Shown piece by piece: positions 32,837 to 40,739 of a DNA stretch of 44,945 nucleotides. Source of the DNA: Candidatus Alistipes stercoravium (GTDB lineage: Bacteria; Bacteroidota; Bacteroidia; Bacteroidales; Rikenellaceae). The notes under the pieces are model-generated. The model saw nothing but the letters and a program-made list of their open reading frames with translations. It did no database searches and was not told the origin of the DNA. The DNA lies in NCBI GenBank assembly GCA_019119615.1, contig DWWQ01000007.1, positions 1 through 44,945 of the forward strand. The letters are read 5' to 3'. The position numbers and the translations under genes were made by a program. Each line of letters opens with the position of its first letter. Position 1 is the first letter of the stretch.

Positions 32837-34441
32837 TCAGACCATATCGTCTCCGGCCTTCGCATACTTCACCCGGATGGTCTTGTGGAAGGGAATGAAT
32901 CGTGATACGACGGCAATGACCAGCGCGACGATGGTCAGCCAGCCCAGAATCTCCTTCAGGGCCAGAAGCAGGCTCTGCTGCTGGAGGGTCGTGTAGAGTG
33001 TGTTGGTGGCCAACCGGGCCGCTTCATCGTAGGCGTGTCCCTGGGCCAGCGAGGCGTTCAGCGATGAAGCGTATTTCGCTGCCGCCAGCGGGTCGGTCAT
33101 CGTGAAGTGCTCCGCGAGCGTATTCATGTGTTGCTGCTGCAGCCGGTAGAGCGCGTTGCTGTAAAACGACGTCGCCAGAATCGGTGCCAGTACCGAACGG
33201 CTCGTAATCAGGAAAAAAGCATTGAAAATAAGGTATTTCGGATTCAGCTCCTCGACGGCGAACAGGGCGAAGGCGATGATGAGCGTCAGCATTCCCGCGC
33301 CGCGGATGAATACGGGGAAAAAGAGACTTTCGTAGGTGCTGTCGGGCGATATCCCGAAATAGAGCATTCCGAAAAAGAGCGCGAAGCAGCCCATGCCTCC
33401 GGCAATGAGGAACCTGAAACGCCATCGTTGCCAGCGAAACCACCAGAAACAGACGAAAGCCCCGAGCACATATCCCGGCAGCAGGTAGACATAGAGCGTG
33501 TAGGTATGTGTGGCATCGACCCGAAGAATGGAGGTCATGTAGTTGGTCATCAGCGTCGTGGAGGTACTGAAGAACATCACGAGCATCATGTAGAGATACC
33601 CTACGATGGCCTTGGGCTGGTAGAGCGGCGCCAGATTCACATAGGAGGTCCGCGTATGGGCCTGTGTCCAAAGGAAATAGGCGATCAATACAGGGGCCAG
33701 AACGATATACAGGCAGATGCGCGGCGAGGACATCCAGTCGAGGACCTTGCCGTAGTTGAGTGCGTACATGAGCATCAGCAGTCCTGCCGAGATGATGAAC
33801 ATCTCCCGGACGTGCAGCTCCTGCAGCGGAATACGGCGGTTGGGGCGGTCGTGCCGGAAACAGACCGCCACGACGAGCAGCGCCAGGAGCAGCAGAAGCA
33901 TCATGAAGTAGTACATGTACTTCCAGTCGTACTGATAGGCCAGCTTGGCGGTGATGATCATCGAAAGCTGTCCGCATCCGAAGACCAACGGGTAGAAATA
34001 GGCGTAGAACTCGCTGCGGACGTCCTTGGGACTGAAGACCTTTTTGATTCGCCGGATACACCAGAGCATCAGAAAGCCCTTCAGGAAACCGATGAAAAAG
34101 CTGCAGGTGATCAGCGTGTCGGCACTCTGCGAACGGGCGCAGACCCAGCTCAACAAAAACTGCAGCGCCAGATCGGCAAGCAGCAGGGCCTTCGAGGAGA
34201 GTGCGCCGAGGATCTTCGGGACGATCGGGTAGGCGATGGCCATGCCGGCCGAAGCGGCATAATAACCCATGGTTATGTCCTCGGTGTTGGTGCCCAGCGT
34301 ATTCGACATTTCGAGCATGCTGCCCGTGTAGGAGCCGTTGAGCATGGTTACGGGAAGCATGACGGCGAAGAGGCTCACGACTCCCAGCCAGTCGGGGACC
34401 CATCGCCGGACAGGCAGCTCCAGGGTGGCCGATGAGATCAT
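32837..34441 (-). CDS. Major facilitator superfamily drug exporter, EmrB-like (14 helices)
   Basis: 534 residues with about 14 hydrophobic segments, as in the DHA2 family. It differs from the best-known members in weak MFS signature motifs, but the neighbours fix the type: a HlyD/EmrA adaptor directly upstream (ATGA overlap) and a TolC-like protein before that. Together they would form a tripartite pump across both membranes, driven by protons. A large loop before the last helix (about 445-495, Gln- and Ala-rich) probably lies in the periplasm and may touch the adaptor. Substrate unknown. Confidence 0.85.
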   Translation of the reverse strand: MISSATLELPVRRWVPDWLGVVSLFAVMLPVTMLNGSYTGSMLEMSNTLGTNTEDITMGYYAASAGMAIAYPIVPKILGALSSKALLLADLALQFLLSWVCARSQSADTLITCSFFIGFLKGFLMLWCIRRIKKVFSPKDVRSEFYAYFYPLVFGCGQLSMIITAKLAYQYDWKYMYYFMMLLLLLALLVVAVCFRHDRPNRRIPLQELHVREMFIISAGLLMLMYALNYGKVLDWMSSPRICLYIVLAPVLIAYFLWTQAHTRTSYVNLAPLYQPKAIVGYLYMMLVMFFSTSTTLMTNYMTSILRVDATHTYTLYVYLLPGYVLGAFVCFWWFRWQRWRFRFLIAGGMGCFALFFGMLYFGISPDSTYESLFFPVFIRGAGMLTLIIAFALFAVEELNPKYLIFNAFFLITSRSVLAPILATSFYSNALYRLQQQHMNTLAEHFTMTDPLAAAKYASSLNASLAQGHAYDEAARLATNTLYTTLQQQSLLLALKEILGWLTIVALVIAVVSRFIPFHKTIRVKYAKAGDDMV

Positions 34442-35505
34442 TTGCGGCGGGCTTCGGTTTCGACCATCATGCCGGCCCGGAGCAACTGCATGTCATCCTC
34501 CGAAACATCCACCAGATCGATCCGCACGGGAATGCGCTGCTGGACCTTCACGAAGTTTCCGGCCGAGTTGTCCGTCGGCACCAGGGAGTATTTCGACCCG
34601 GTGGCCTCGGAGATGGCCGTAACGCGGCCCCGGAACCGACGCCCCGGAAAGGCATCGACCTTGACGATGACCTCCTGTCCGATGAAGATATGTGCGATCT
34701 GCGTCTCCTTGTAGTTGGCAGTGATGTACTTGTCGCGGTTGCGGATCAGGTAGGAGATCGTCTGCCCGGCCTGTACGAACTGCCCCGGTTCGAGTGTCCG
34801 GCGCCCGATATAGCCGTCGTAGGGGGCCGTCAGGACCGTGTAGGAGAGGTTGAGCCGCGCCATGTCCAGATCGGCCTCGCACCGCAGGATGTTGGCTTCG
34901 GCACCTACCGTACGCTGGTTGGCTTCGGCGTATTGCGACTCGGCGGCCTCCTTCTGTGCTGTAAGCGCCCGGTAGCGGGCCAGGGCGGCCTCGTAGGAGG
35001 CCTTTGCCTGCTCGTACTGCTGTCCCGGCACCGACTCGTCGCGCATCAGCCGTTCGAACCGCCGGAAGTCCTGCTCCGTCTGCCAGAGCTTGGCCTTCGC
35101 TTCGGCGATGTTCGCATCCTGTACGGCAACGTTCGTCCGCGAGGTCCTGACCCCCGAGTGGATTACGCCCTGGGTGCCGCGGGCGTCGAGCAGGGCCGCC
35201 TCGGCCTCCTTGACCCGGATCCGGAACTCCCGGTCGTCGAGTACGAGCAGCGTATCGCCGCGGTGGACGAACTGGTGTTCGGTGAAGCGTACTTCGCGGA
35301 TGTACCCTGCCACACGGATATTCAGCGGCGCGACATACTGGTCGATCGAGGCATCGTTGGTTACCACATAGTTCAGATGGCGGCGGAAATAGTTTCCCGT
35401 AATCCAAAGGCCCGAACCGGCCAGCAGGATGCAGACGATATTCAATACGATGTTCCGGTGGCGTTGTTTCTTCAGATTCCTGTGTTTCTGACTCCAGTTT
35501 CCCAT
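34438..35505 (-). CDS. HlyD/EmrA-type membrane-fusion (adaptor) protein
   Basis: 355 residues. One membrane helix near the N terminus (NIVLNIVCILLAGSGLWI) is followed by a barrel-sandwich half (VAPLNIRVAGYIREVRFTEHQFVHRGDTLLVLDDREF). A long alpha-helical hairpin (about 85-215, rich in Ala, Glu and Gln) comes next, and then the second half (VLTAPYDGYIGRRTLEPGQFVQAGQ) and a beta-barrel region. It links the inner-membrane pump to the outer-membrane channel. It begins 22 nt after the tolC-like gene and overlaps the transporter gene by 4 nt. Confidence 0.93.
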   Translation of the reverse strand: MGNWSQKHRNLKKQRHRNIVLNIVCILLAGSGLWITGNYFRRHLNYVVTNDASIDQYVAPLNIRVAGYIREVRFTEHQFVHRGDTLLVLDDREFRIRVKEAEAALLDARGTQGVIHSGVRTSRTNVAVQDANIAEAKAKLWQTEQDFRRFERLMRDESVPGQQYEQAKASYEAALARYRALTAQKEAAESQYAEANQRTVGAEANILRCEADLDMARLNLSYTVLTAPYDGYIGRRTLEPGQFVQAGQTISYLIRNRDKYITANYKETQIAHIFIGQEVIVKVDAFPGRRFRGRVTAISEATGSKYSLVPTDNSAGNFVKVQQRIPVRIDLVDVSEDDMQLLRAGMMVETEARRK

Positions 35506-35527
35506 GTTCTTTCCTTTTTTTGCGGGG

Positions 35528-36844
35528 CTATAACTGTCCGCAGGCCCGGAGCAGTTGGTGGTAGGTGTAGATTACGCGGGTCCGGGCCTCCGTGAGCTGC
35601 AGCTCCACGTCGAGCCGCACGCTGTTCGCATCGAGCAGGTCCGTCAGAATGGCCAGCTGGTTCATGTAGCGGTTCTGCATGATGCGGTAGTTTTCCCGGG
35701 CCTGGCGCTCGGAGAGCTGCAGGGCTTCGACCTGCTGCACGGCTTCGCGGTGGCGCAGCAGGGCCGTGCGGACCCGCACCCGGATGCGTTGCATCTCCTG
35801 CTCTTCGGCATTGCGGTGCAGCGATACGGCGAGGCGGCTTTCGCGGACCTTGTGGCTGCTCTTGTAGAGCGAAAAGATCGGTACCGAAACCGACAGGCCG
35901 ATATTCCAGTTGTTGTTGTAGAGGTCTTCCATCGTGCGGGAAATCGGACGGGCCAGCGTGTTCGAGGCGTATAGCGATATCTCGGGACGCAGTGCCGCGC
36001 GGGCCAGGTCGATATCCGTTCGGGCGATGTCGGTTTCCACCCGCAGCCTCTTCATCGTCGGGTCGGCGGCACAGGCCTCTTCGACATAGTAGTCGTAGCT
36101 TTTCAGAACGACCGAACGGTGGAGCAGGGCGGTGTCGGGCCTGATCAGCAGCTCCTCGTCCAGCCCCAGCAGGATGTCCAGCTGCTGCGAGACCAGTGCG
36201 ATGTCGTTTTCTGCCTGCTGCAGGGCCAACCGGTCGTCGGTCAGCTGCATTTCGCTGCGCAGCACATCGTTGTTGGTGATGAGTCCCTCTTCCTTCATGC
36301 GGCGGATGTCGTGCAGGCGCCGTTCCGACTCCTCGATGTTGCGCGACAGGACCTTTTGTTGGCGGTAGAGGCAAAACAGCTGCAGGTACGCTTCCAGCAG
36401 ATTCAGCTTCAGATCCGCGGCATCCGTTTCGCTTTGCAGCGCCGCCAGCGACCGCTCCATGCCTGCCCGGCGGATCGCATGGCGCAGCTTGCCGCCCCGG
36501 TATATGGGTTGCGAGAAATCTACGACATAATTCTGCGACCAGTCCGGAGCGTCGGGACGGTACGGATCGCTCAATCCCCGGCGGAATACTACGGGCTGTC
36601 CGACGAATCCGCCGCGCAAGCCGACCTCGAGGTCCGGCAGGCGGTCGGCCCGGGCCCCCTGTTCCCGGATCCGGGCGGCATTCTCCTCCAGCGCATCGGC
36701 CTGAAGCTGCAGGCTGTGCTTCAATCCCAGTTCGAAGAGCCGGTCCACCGGAAGAAAGAGGGTGTCCCGTTGTGCTGCGGCAGGCTGCATGCCACCCAGA
36801 CAGCACGACAGCAGCAACAGGTTCCTACATTTTTTCCAGTTCAT
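35528..36844 (-). CDS. TolC-family outer-membrane efflux protein
   Basis: 438 residues with a signal peptide ending near PAAAQ. The two-fold repeat of TolC proteins is visible: each half has long helices rich in Ala, Glu, Gln, Arg and Leu, joined by beta strands (DLEVGLRGGFVGQPVVF; PEISLYASNTLARPI; WNIGLSVSVPIFSLYKS). This forms the channel through the outer membrane and periplasm. The start overlaps the marR stop by 20 nt, suggesting translational coupling with the regulator. Confidence 0.92.
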   Translation of the reverse strand: MNWKKCRNLLLLSCCLGGMQPAAAQRDTLFLPVDRLFELGLKHSLQLQADALEENAARIREQGARADRLPDLEVGLRGGFVGQPVVFRRGLSDPYRPDAPDWSQNYVVDFSQPIYRGGKLRHAIRRAGMERSLAALQSETDAADLKLNLLEAYLQLFCLYRQQKVLSRNIEESERRLHDIRRMKEEGLITNNDVLRSEMQLTDDRLALQQAENDIALVSQQLDILLGLDEELLIRPDTALLHRSVVLKSYDYYVEEACAADPTMKRLRVETDIARTDIDLARAALRPEISLYASNTLARPISRTMEDLYNNNWNIGLSVSVPIFSLYKSSHKVRESRLAVSLHRNAEEQEMQRIRVRVRTALLRHREAVQQVEALQLSERQARENYRIMQNRYMNQLAILTDLLDANSVRLDVELQLTEARTRVIYTYHQLLRACGQL

Positions 36845-37268
36845 CGTGTACGAGCATTAGGTCCGATGTCATGTTGCGAAGGCGGTCCAGCCCGATGTTC
36901 TTTTCAATGCGGGTGTAGAGTTCATCGAGGATGGGCAGGATCCGTTGCCAGAATTTTTCCCCTTCCGGGGTGAGATAGACCCGTTTGTTGCGCCGGTCTG
37001 CGGATTCCGCCCGACGTAAGACAAGCCCGTGCCTTTCAAGCGTATTCATCAGGCTGCTCAGGCTCGCTTTGCTTTTGAACGTGCGCTCGGCCAACTTTTG
37101 TTGCGTGGTACCCTGTTCGCGCCACAGGCAGCTGAGCACCTGCAGCATCTCGAATGTTACACTGATGCCGTGTTGCTTCAGGGTGCGGTGCAGGCTTTGG
37201 CGGAATGCGATCCGCACCCGCACGATTTGCAGCTGGAAATCCCGAAAATCGCCTCCTCCGTCTGTCAT
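36825..37268 (-). CDS. MarR-family transcriptional regulator
   Basis: 147 residues from ATG 37268. A winged helix-turn-helix is clear (MLQVLSCLWREQGTTQQKLAERTFKSKASLSSLMNTLERHGLVLRRAESADRRNKRVYLTPEGEKF), with the DRR(N/S)K wing typical of MarR. Flanking helices make the dimer. The frame is open to 37289, but that ATG lies inside the -7 promoter box, so it cannot be the start. As first gene of an efflux operon with a palindrome at its promoter, it most likely represses the operon and is released by a small ligand, possibly a pump substrate. Confidence 0.93.
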   Translation of the reverse strand: MTDGGGDFRDFQLQIVRVRIAFRQSLHRTLKQHGISVTFEMLQVLSCLWREQGTTQQKLAERTFKSKASLSSLMNTLERHGLVLRRAESADRRNKRVYLTPEGEKFWQRILPILDELYTRIEKNIGLDRLRNMTSDLMLVHDELEKM

Positions 37269-37286
37269 GGTCTTCCGTTTTGACCG

Positions 37287-37326
37287 CAAAGATAGCGCTT
37301 TTCGAAATAATGGTCAAATATTTGAC
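37287..37326 (-). promoter_or_regulatory. Efflux-operon promoter with an overlapping MarR-type operator
   Basis: On the minus strand TTTG (37318-37315), 20 nt and TATCTTTG (37294-37287) match the consensus. A perfect 14-bp palindrome (GTCAAATATTTGAC, 37313-37326) covers the -33 box, where bound regulator would block the polymerase. It is the only sizeable palindrome here. Confidence 0.8.
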
Positions 37327-37395
37327 TTGTTTTTGCGGGACGTAACCGGTTGCAGGATATTAACCGTCCGGCGGAAGTCGTTCGAAGACCTGCCC

Positions 37396-37418
37396 CTGCA
37401 TCCTATTCCGGGATGCAG
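37396..37418. repeat. Hairpin in the gap between the BtuG-like gene and the efflux promoter
   Basis: Arms CTGCATCC (37396-37403) and GGATGCAG (37411-37418) pair perfectly around a 7-nt loop. No T run follows on either strand. It lies 80-100 nt past the BtuG-like stop and may mark the 3' end of the B12 operon. The rest of 37327-37499 shows no gene. Confidence 0.5.
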
Positions 37419-37499
37419 ATACCGGAAATGTCCGTTGCCGTACATTCGAAGAATCGATTCGTACCATATGGAAATTCCCATGTCTGAATCGGCGAAGAA

Positions 37500-38699
37500 T
37501 TATTGAACCGGTTCAAGTCCGTGGTATGTGAAGGCGATGTGGGCCGGGATGTCTCCGGTTCCGACCTCCCACTTTTTCGTGCCGTCGGGGTTGAAACAAT
37601 AGAGTTTGCCGGGAGTTACATAATCTTTGGCGTCGGTTACGAAAATCTCGCGCGTGGATGGGTTTACCGCCACACCATAAGGTATGGCTATCCGCTGCTC
37701 CGTGCCGTCGGTGATGAAGTTGCGAGTCATGATCTTCTTCGTTCGGACATTGACGACGGCATAGCTGATCGTGTTGCTCTGTGCGGGGTAACTCCACTCC
37801 GTGCTGTAAACATAGAGTGAATCGCCGCAGACGGTCATTTCGCTGTTGGGCAGGAGGTTGAATACGTCGGTAACCTCATCCGTCCGGCTGTCGATGACAT
37901 AGGTCCGCGACGGGATGTCGTAGTAGTCGCCGCGCGAGGAGACCCAGATTTGACCGTAGCGGTCCAGCTCCAGACGGTGGAGATTGATCGCTACATCGAT
38001 CTTTTTGACCTCCTTGAACGAATCGAGGTCGATGACCGATACCGTGCGGTCGTAATTCGGAACACGGTAACCGCCCGAGTTCGCCACATAGAGTTTCTTC
38101 CCGACGACAACCATCTCTTCGGGCTGGTAACCGACCGTACAGGTATCCATGACCTGCATGGTAACCGTGTCGATCTTCGCCACATAGCCCAGGCGAGCAT
38201 TGGGGTCGATCTGCACCGGTCCGGCATACGAACTGACGTAGGCATACCCTTTGTGGAAAGCGATGTAGCGGCAGTTGGGGATGGAGATCTGCGTGATATG
38301 GCGGGCGGTCCGGACGTCCATTACCTCGACGAAGTGCGAGCAGTTGATTACGGCATAGAGTTTCCCGCCGTAGATCTGCAGGTCGTTGCCCACGTCGCCC
38401 AGCTCCTTCACCACGCCCGGATTGCGTTCGGCATAAATGTTTTTCGTATAGATGCCCGTGGCGTAGTCGAAATAGTCGAGCGTAGCCTTGTTGCTGCCCA
38501 TGTTACCCTCGTTGAGCAGGAAAAAACCGCGGATCCTTTCTTCGTTGCCGTTCCCGCCGGAGGAATCTTCGGGAGGCGCAATGGGGGTTGAGGTCGAGGG
38601 GACGATCGGCTCCTCCTTGCGGCAGGCCGCCAGCAGCGATGCCGCCGCGAGCAGAAGAAGCCCCTTACGAAAGATTTGTCTGACTGTTATAATATCCAA
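37500..38699 (-). CDS. btuG: BtuG-like surface lipoprotein, beta-propeller, cobalamin capture
   Basis: 399 residues if started at the TTG at 38699; the first ATG (38741) would add 14 residues and overlap btuB by 55 nt. From TTG the lipoprotein signal is ideal (lipobox LAAC, Cys26), followed by RKEE, which resembles the Bacteroidota surface-export signal. After a Pro/Ser linker, a seven-bladed YncE-like propeller (about 58-395) begins with LLNEGNM and shows repeated strand patterns (KLYAVINCSHFVEVMDVRT, KLYVANSGGYRVPN, TVSVIDLDSF, IWVSSRGDYYD). In Bacteroides, BtuG binds cobalamin tightly and sits over BtuB. The position after a BtuB-like receptor in a B12-riboswitch operon supports this role. 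Confidence 0.82.
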   Translation of the reverse strand: MDIITVRQIFRKGLLLLAAASLLAACRKEEPIVPSTSTPIAPPEDSSGGNGNEERIRGFFLLNEGNMGSNKATLDYFDYATGIYTKNIYAERNPGVVKELGDVGNDLQIYGGKLYAVINCSHFVEVMDVRTARHITQISIPNCRYIAFHKGYAYVSSYAGPVQIDPNARLGYVAKIDTVTMQVMDTCTVGYQPEEMVVVGKKLYVANSGGYRVPNYDRTVSVIDLDSFKEVKKIDVAINLHRLELDRYGQIWVSSRGDYYDIPSRTYVIDSRTDEVTDVFNLLPNSEMTVCGDSLYVYSTEWSYPAQSNTISYAVVNVRTKKIMTRNFITDGTEQRIAIPYGVAVNPSTREIFVTDAKDYVTPGKLYCFNPDGTKKWEVGTGDIPAHIAFTYHGLEPVQ

Positions 38700-40735
38700 C
38701 TGACGATGATTTTCACATTTGTTCCAGGCATCGGGTAGCATTGTACCACTTCGTATTGCTGGTTGAAGAGATTATTCACTTCGAGGGTGGCGCGCAGTTG
38801 CGAACTCCGCAGGCGAAAGTTTTTCGACAGCGACAGGTCGCTCGTGTACCAGGCCAGGGCATGATTTTCGGGGATGTTGGCCGAGGATTCGTAGCGTTCG
38901 CCGGTGTAGATGAAACTGTAGTCGAGGCTCCAGTCTCCGAGGCTCATCCCCACGATGGCCGAGCCGCTGTGCCACGGGATGTAGGGGATCTGTCCGCCGT
39001 AGTAGGTGCTGCTGCGGTCGGTGAAGTCCTGGGCCTTTTGCCAGGTGTAGGTTGCGCGACAATCAATGCTGAACCGTCCGAAACACATCGAACCGCTCAC
39101 GACGGCATCGGCTCCGCGGATCTTGACATACCCCAGATTGACCATCGTCCATTGGAACTGATTCGACGTCGGCATGGCGATGATCTTGTCATCGACCTCG
39201 TTGTAGTAGGCGTCGAGGCTGACTTCGAATCTCCGGAAGCGGGCTTTGAGCCACTCTTTCGTGTAGGCGATTCCGAGGTTGTATTGGGTGGTGTATTCCG
39301 GTTTGAGGTATTTGTTGCCGATGAAGGTGTAATAGAGGTCGTTGAGCGTCGGCATGCGGAAAATCCGTTTGTAGAAGGCCCGCAAGGCGAAGTCTGTTTC
39401 GCGGAAGGGCTTGTACTGAGCCACGAGGGTCGGTGTAAAAACATTCTTTTCGCCCGCTTCCGCGCCCGGCTCCCGGGCGAAGTCTTTTACGAAGGTGTAG
39501 AGCAGACTTCCCTGGACGGTCGCCTTGCCGAACCGGAATGTGGCCGCCAGGGCCGTCAGCGAGGTAAGACGCGACGGATAGACAAAGTTCACCAGGTCGG
39601 CCGCGAGCGTATTGTATTGCAGGTCGGTCGCCAGATTGAGATCCCACCATTTGAACAAGGCGAGTTCGTGTGCCGCCGAGAGATAGACCTCCTGTTGGTA
39701 GTAATGGTTATTGACGTACATCGTCGTTACGTCGAGCCGCGGATCGGAAAGGTAGTGCAGGTAGTCGTAAGCATATTTGGCATTGACCGACAGCCGATGC
39801 CGATCGCCGAAAGACTTGAAGAAGGAGCCCTGCAGAAAGAAGTTCGAATCCCATTGCCGGTCCTCGTGGCGGAACTTGCCGGGTTCTTCGCGGACGAAGG
39901 CGCCGGGATATCCGCGTTCGGAGTCGTAGAAATAGGCCTTGACGCGCCAGTTGCCGTTTGGAATCCGCCCGAAAAGCCCCTCCTCGATGCGCAGGGCCCG
40001 TACGTCGCCGTTCTGCCGCACCGCCGTGGTGTCGTATCCGTCGGCCTTGACGTAGGAGAATTTGTAACGACCCGTCGTATAAAGGAACTCCGCGTTCAAG
40101 GAGTTGGAGATGCGTTCTCCGAGCCGCTGTTCGTAGAGCACGGAGGGATTCACGGTGCCGAACGATCCGCCTTTGAGCGTCAGTTTGAGGTTGCGGCGTT
40201 TGCCGTCGCGGAATTCGGGAGTCCGTGTCCGGAGATAGACCGCGCTGGCCGAGGCATAGTCCTTGGCCGACTGTACGCCCGAGCTTTTCTGTCCGTTGTA
40301 GAGCGTTACGGCGGCCATGTTGTCCAGCGAATACCGTCCCAGGTCGATCTGTCCGTTCTGGGCATTTCCCAGTTGGATGCCGTCATAGAAGACGCCGACG
40401 TGCTGTGTCCCCATGCCGCGGACGTTGATGGTTTTCAGACCGCCGATTCCCCCGTAGTCTTTGATCTGAACTCCCGAAAAGTAGCGGATGGCGTCCGCCA
40501 CGGAGTGTGCGCCCAATCGTTGCAGTCGCTCTCCGTCCAATACCTGTGCGGGTATGACCTTCTCGGGCCGGAAGCTGCCGACTACCACCACCGAATCGAT
40601 GTGCTGCATCCGGTCCAGCCGTAAAGAGTCAGGTGCCTGGGCAAAAACGGCAGCTGTACCCGGCTCCAGGCAGGGGGCCAGGTACAGCGCCGCGGCAAAT
40701 ACCAATCTCCGAATCTGTCTTTTGCCCTTTTTCAC
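38687..40735 (-). CDS. btuB: TonB-dependent receptor, BtuB-like
   Basis: 682 residues. A signal peptide precedes a TonB-box-like DSVVVVGS (about 47-54), a plug domain (about 55-160, with NVRGMGTQHVGVFYDGIQLGNAQNGQIDLGRYSLDNM) and a 22-strand barrel ending in a typical aromatic/hydrophobic C terminus. It lacks the N-terminal carboxypeptidase-like domain of SusC proteins, as BtuB types do. It should import cobalamin across the outer membrane with energy from TonB. The gene lies between the PKD lipoprotein (4 nt gap) and the BtuG-like gene (overlap), in an operon led by a cobalamin riboswitch. Confidence 0.88.
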   Translation of the reverse strand: MKKGKRQIRRLVFAAALYLAPCLEPGTAAVFAQAPDSLRLDRMQHIDSVVVVGSFRPEKVIPAQVLDGERLQRLGAHSVADAIRYFSGVQIKDYGGIGGLKTINVRGMGTQHVGVFYDGIQLGNAQNGQIDLGRYSLDNMAAVTLYNGQKSSGVQSAKDYASASAVYLRTRTPEFRDGKRRNLKLTLKGGSFGTVNPSVLYEQRLGERISNSLNAEFLYTTGRYKFSYVKADGYDTTAVRQNGDVRALRIEEGLFGRIPNGNWRVKAYFYDSERGYPGAFVREEPGKFRHEDRQWDSNFFLQGSFFKSFGDRHRLSVNAKYAYDYLHYLSDPRLDVTTMYVNNHYYQQEVYLSAAHELALFKWWDLNLATDLQYNTLAADLVNFVYPSRLTSLTALAATFRFGKATVQGSLLYTFVKDFAREPGAEAGEKNVFTPTLVAQYKPFRETDFALRAFYKRIFRMPTLNDLYYTFIGNKYLKPEYTTQYNLGIAYTKEWLKARFRRFEVSLDAYYNEVDDKIIAMPTSNQFQWTMVNLGYVKIRGADAVVSGSMCFGRFSIDCRATYTWQKAQDFTDRSSTYYGGQIPYIPWHSGSAIVGMSLGDWSLDYSFIYTGERYESSANIPENHALAWYTSDLSLSKNFRLRSSQLRATLEVNNLFNQQYEVVQCYPMPGTNVKIIVSWIL

Positions 40736-40739
40736 CGTA

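Noticed and set aside
37396..37418. A rho-independent terminator for the B12 operon
   Set aside because: The stem is good but no U tract follows on either strand, so I list it only as a hairpin.
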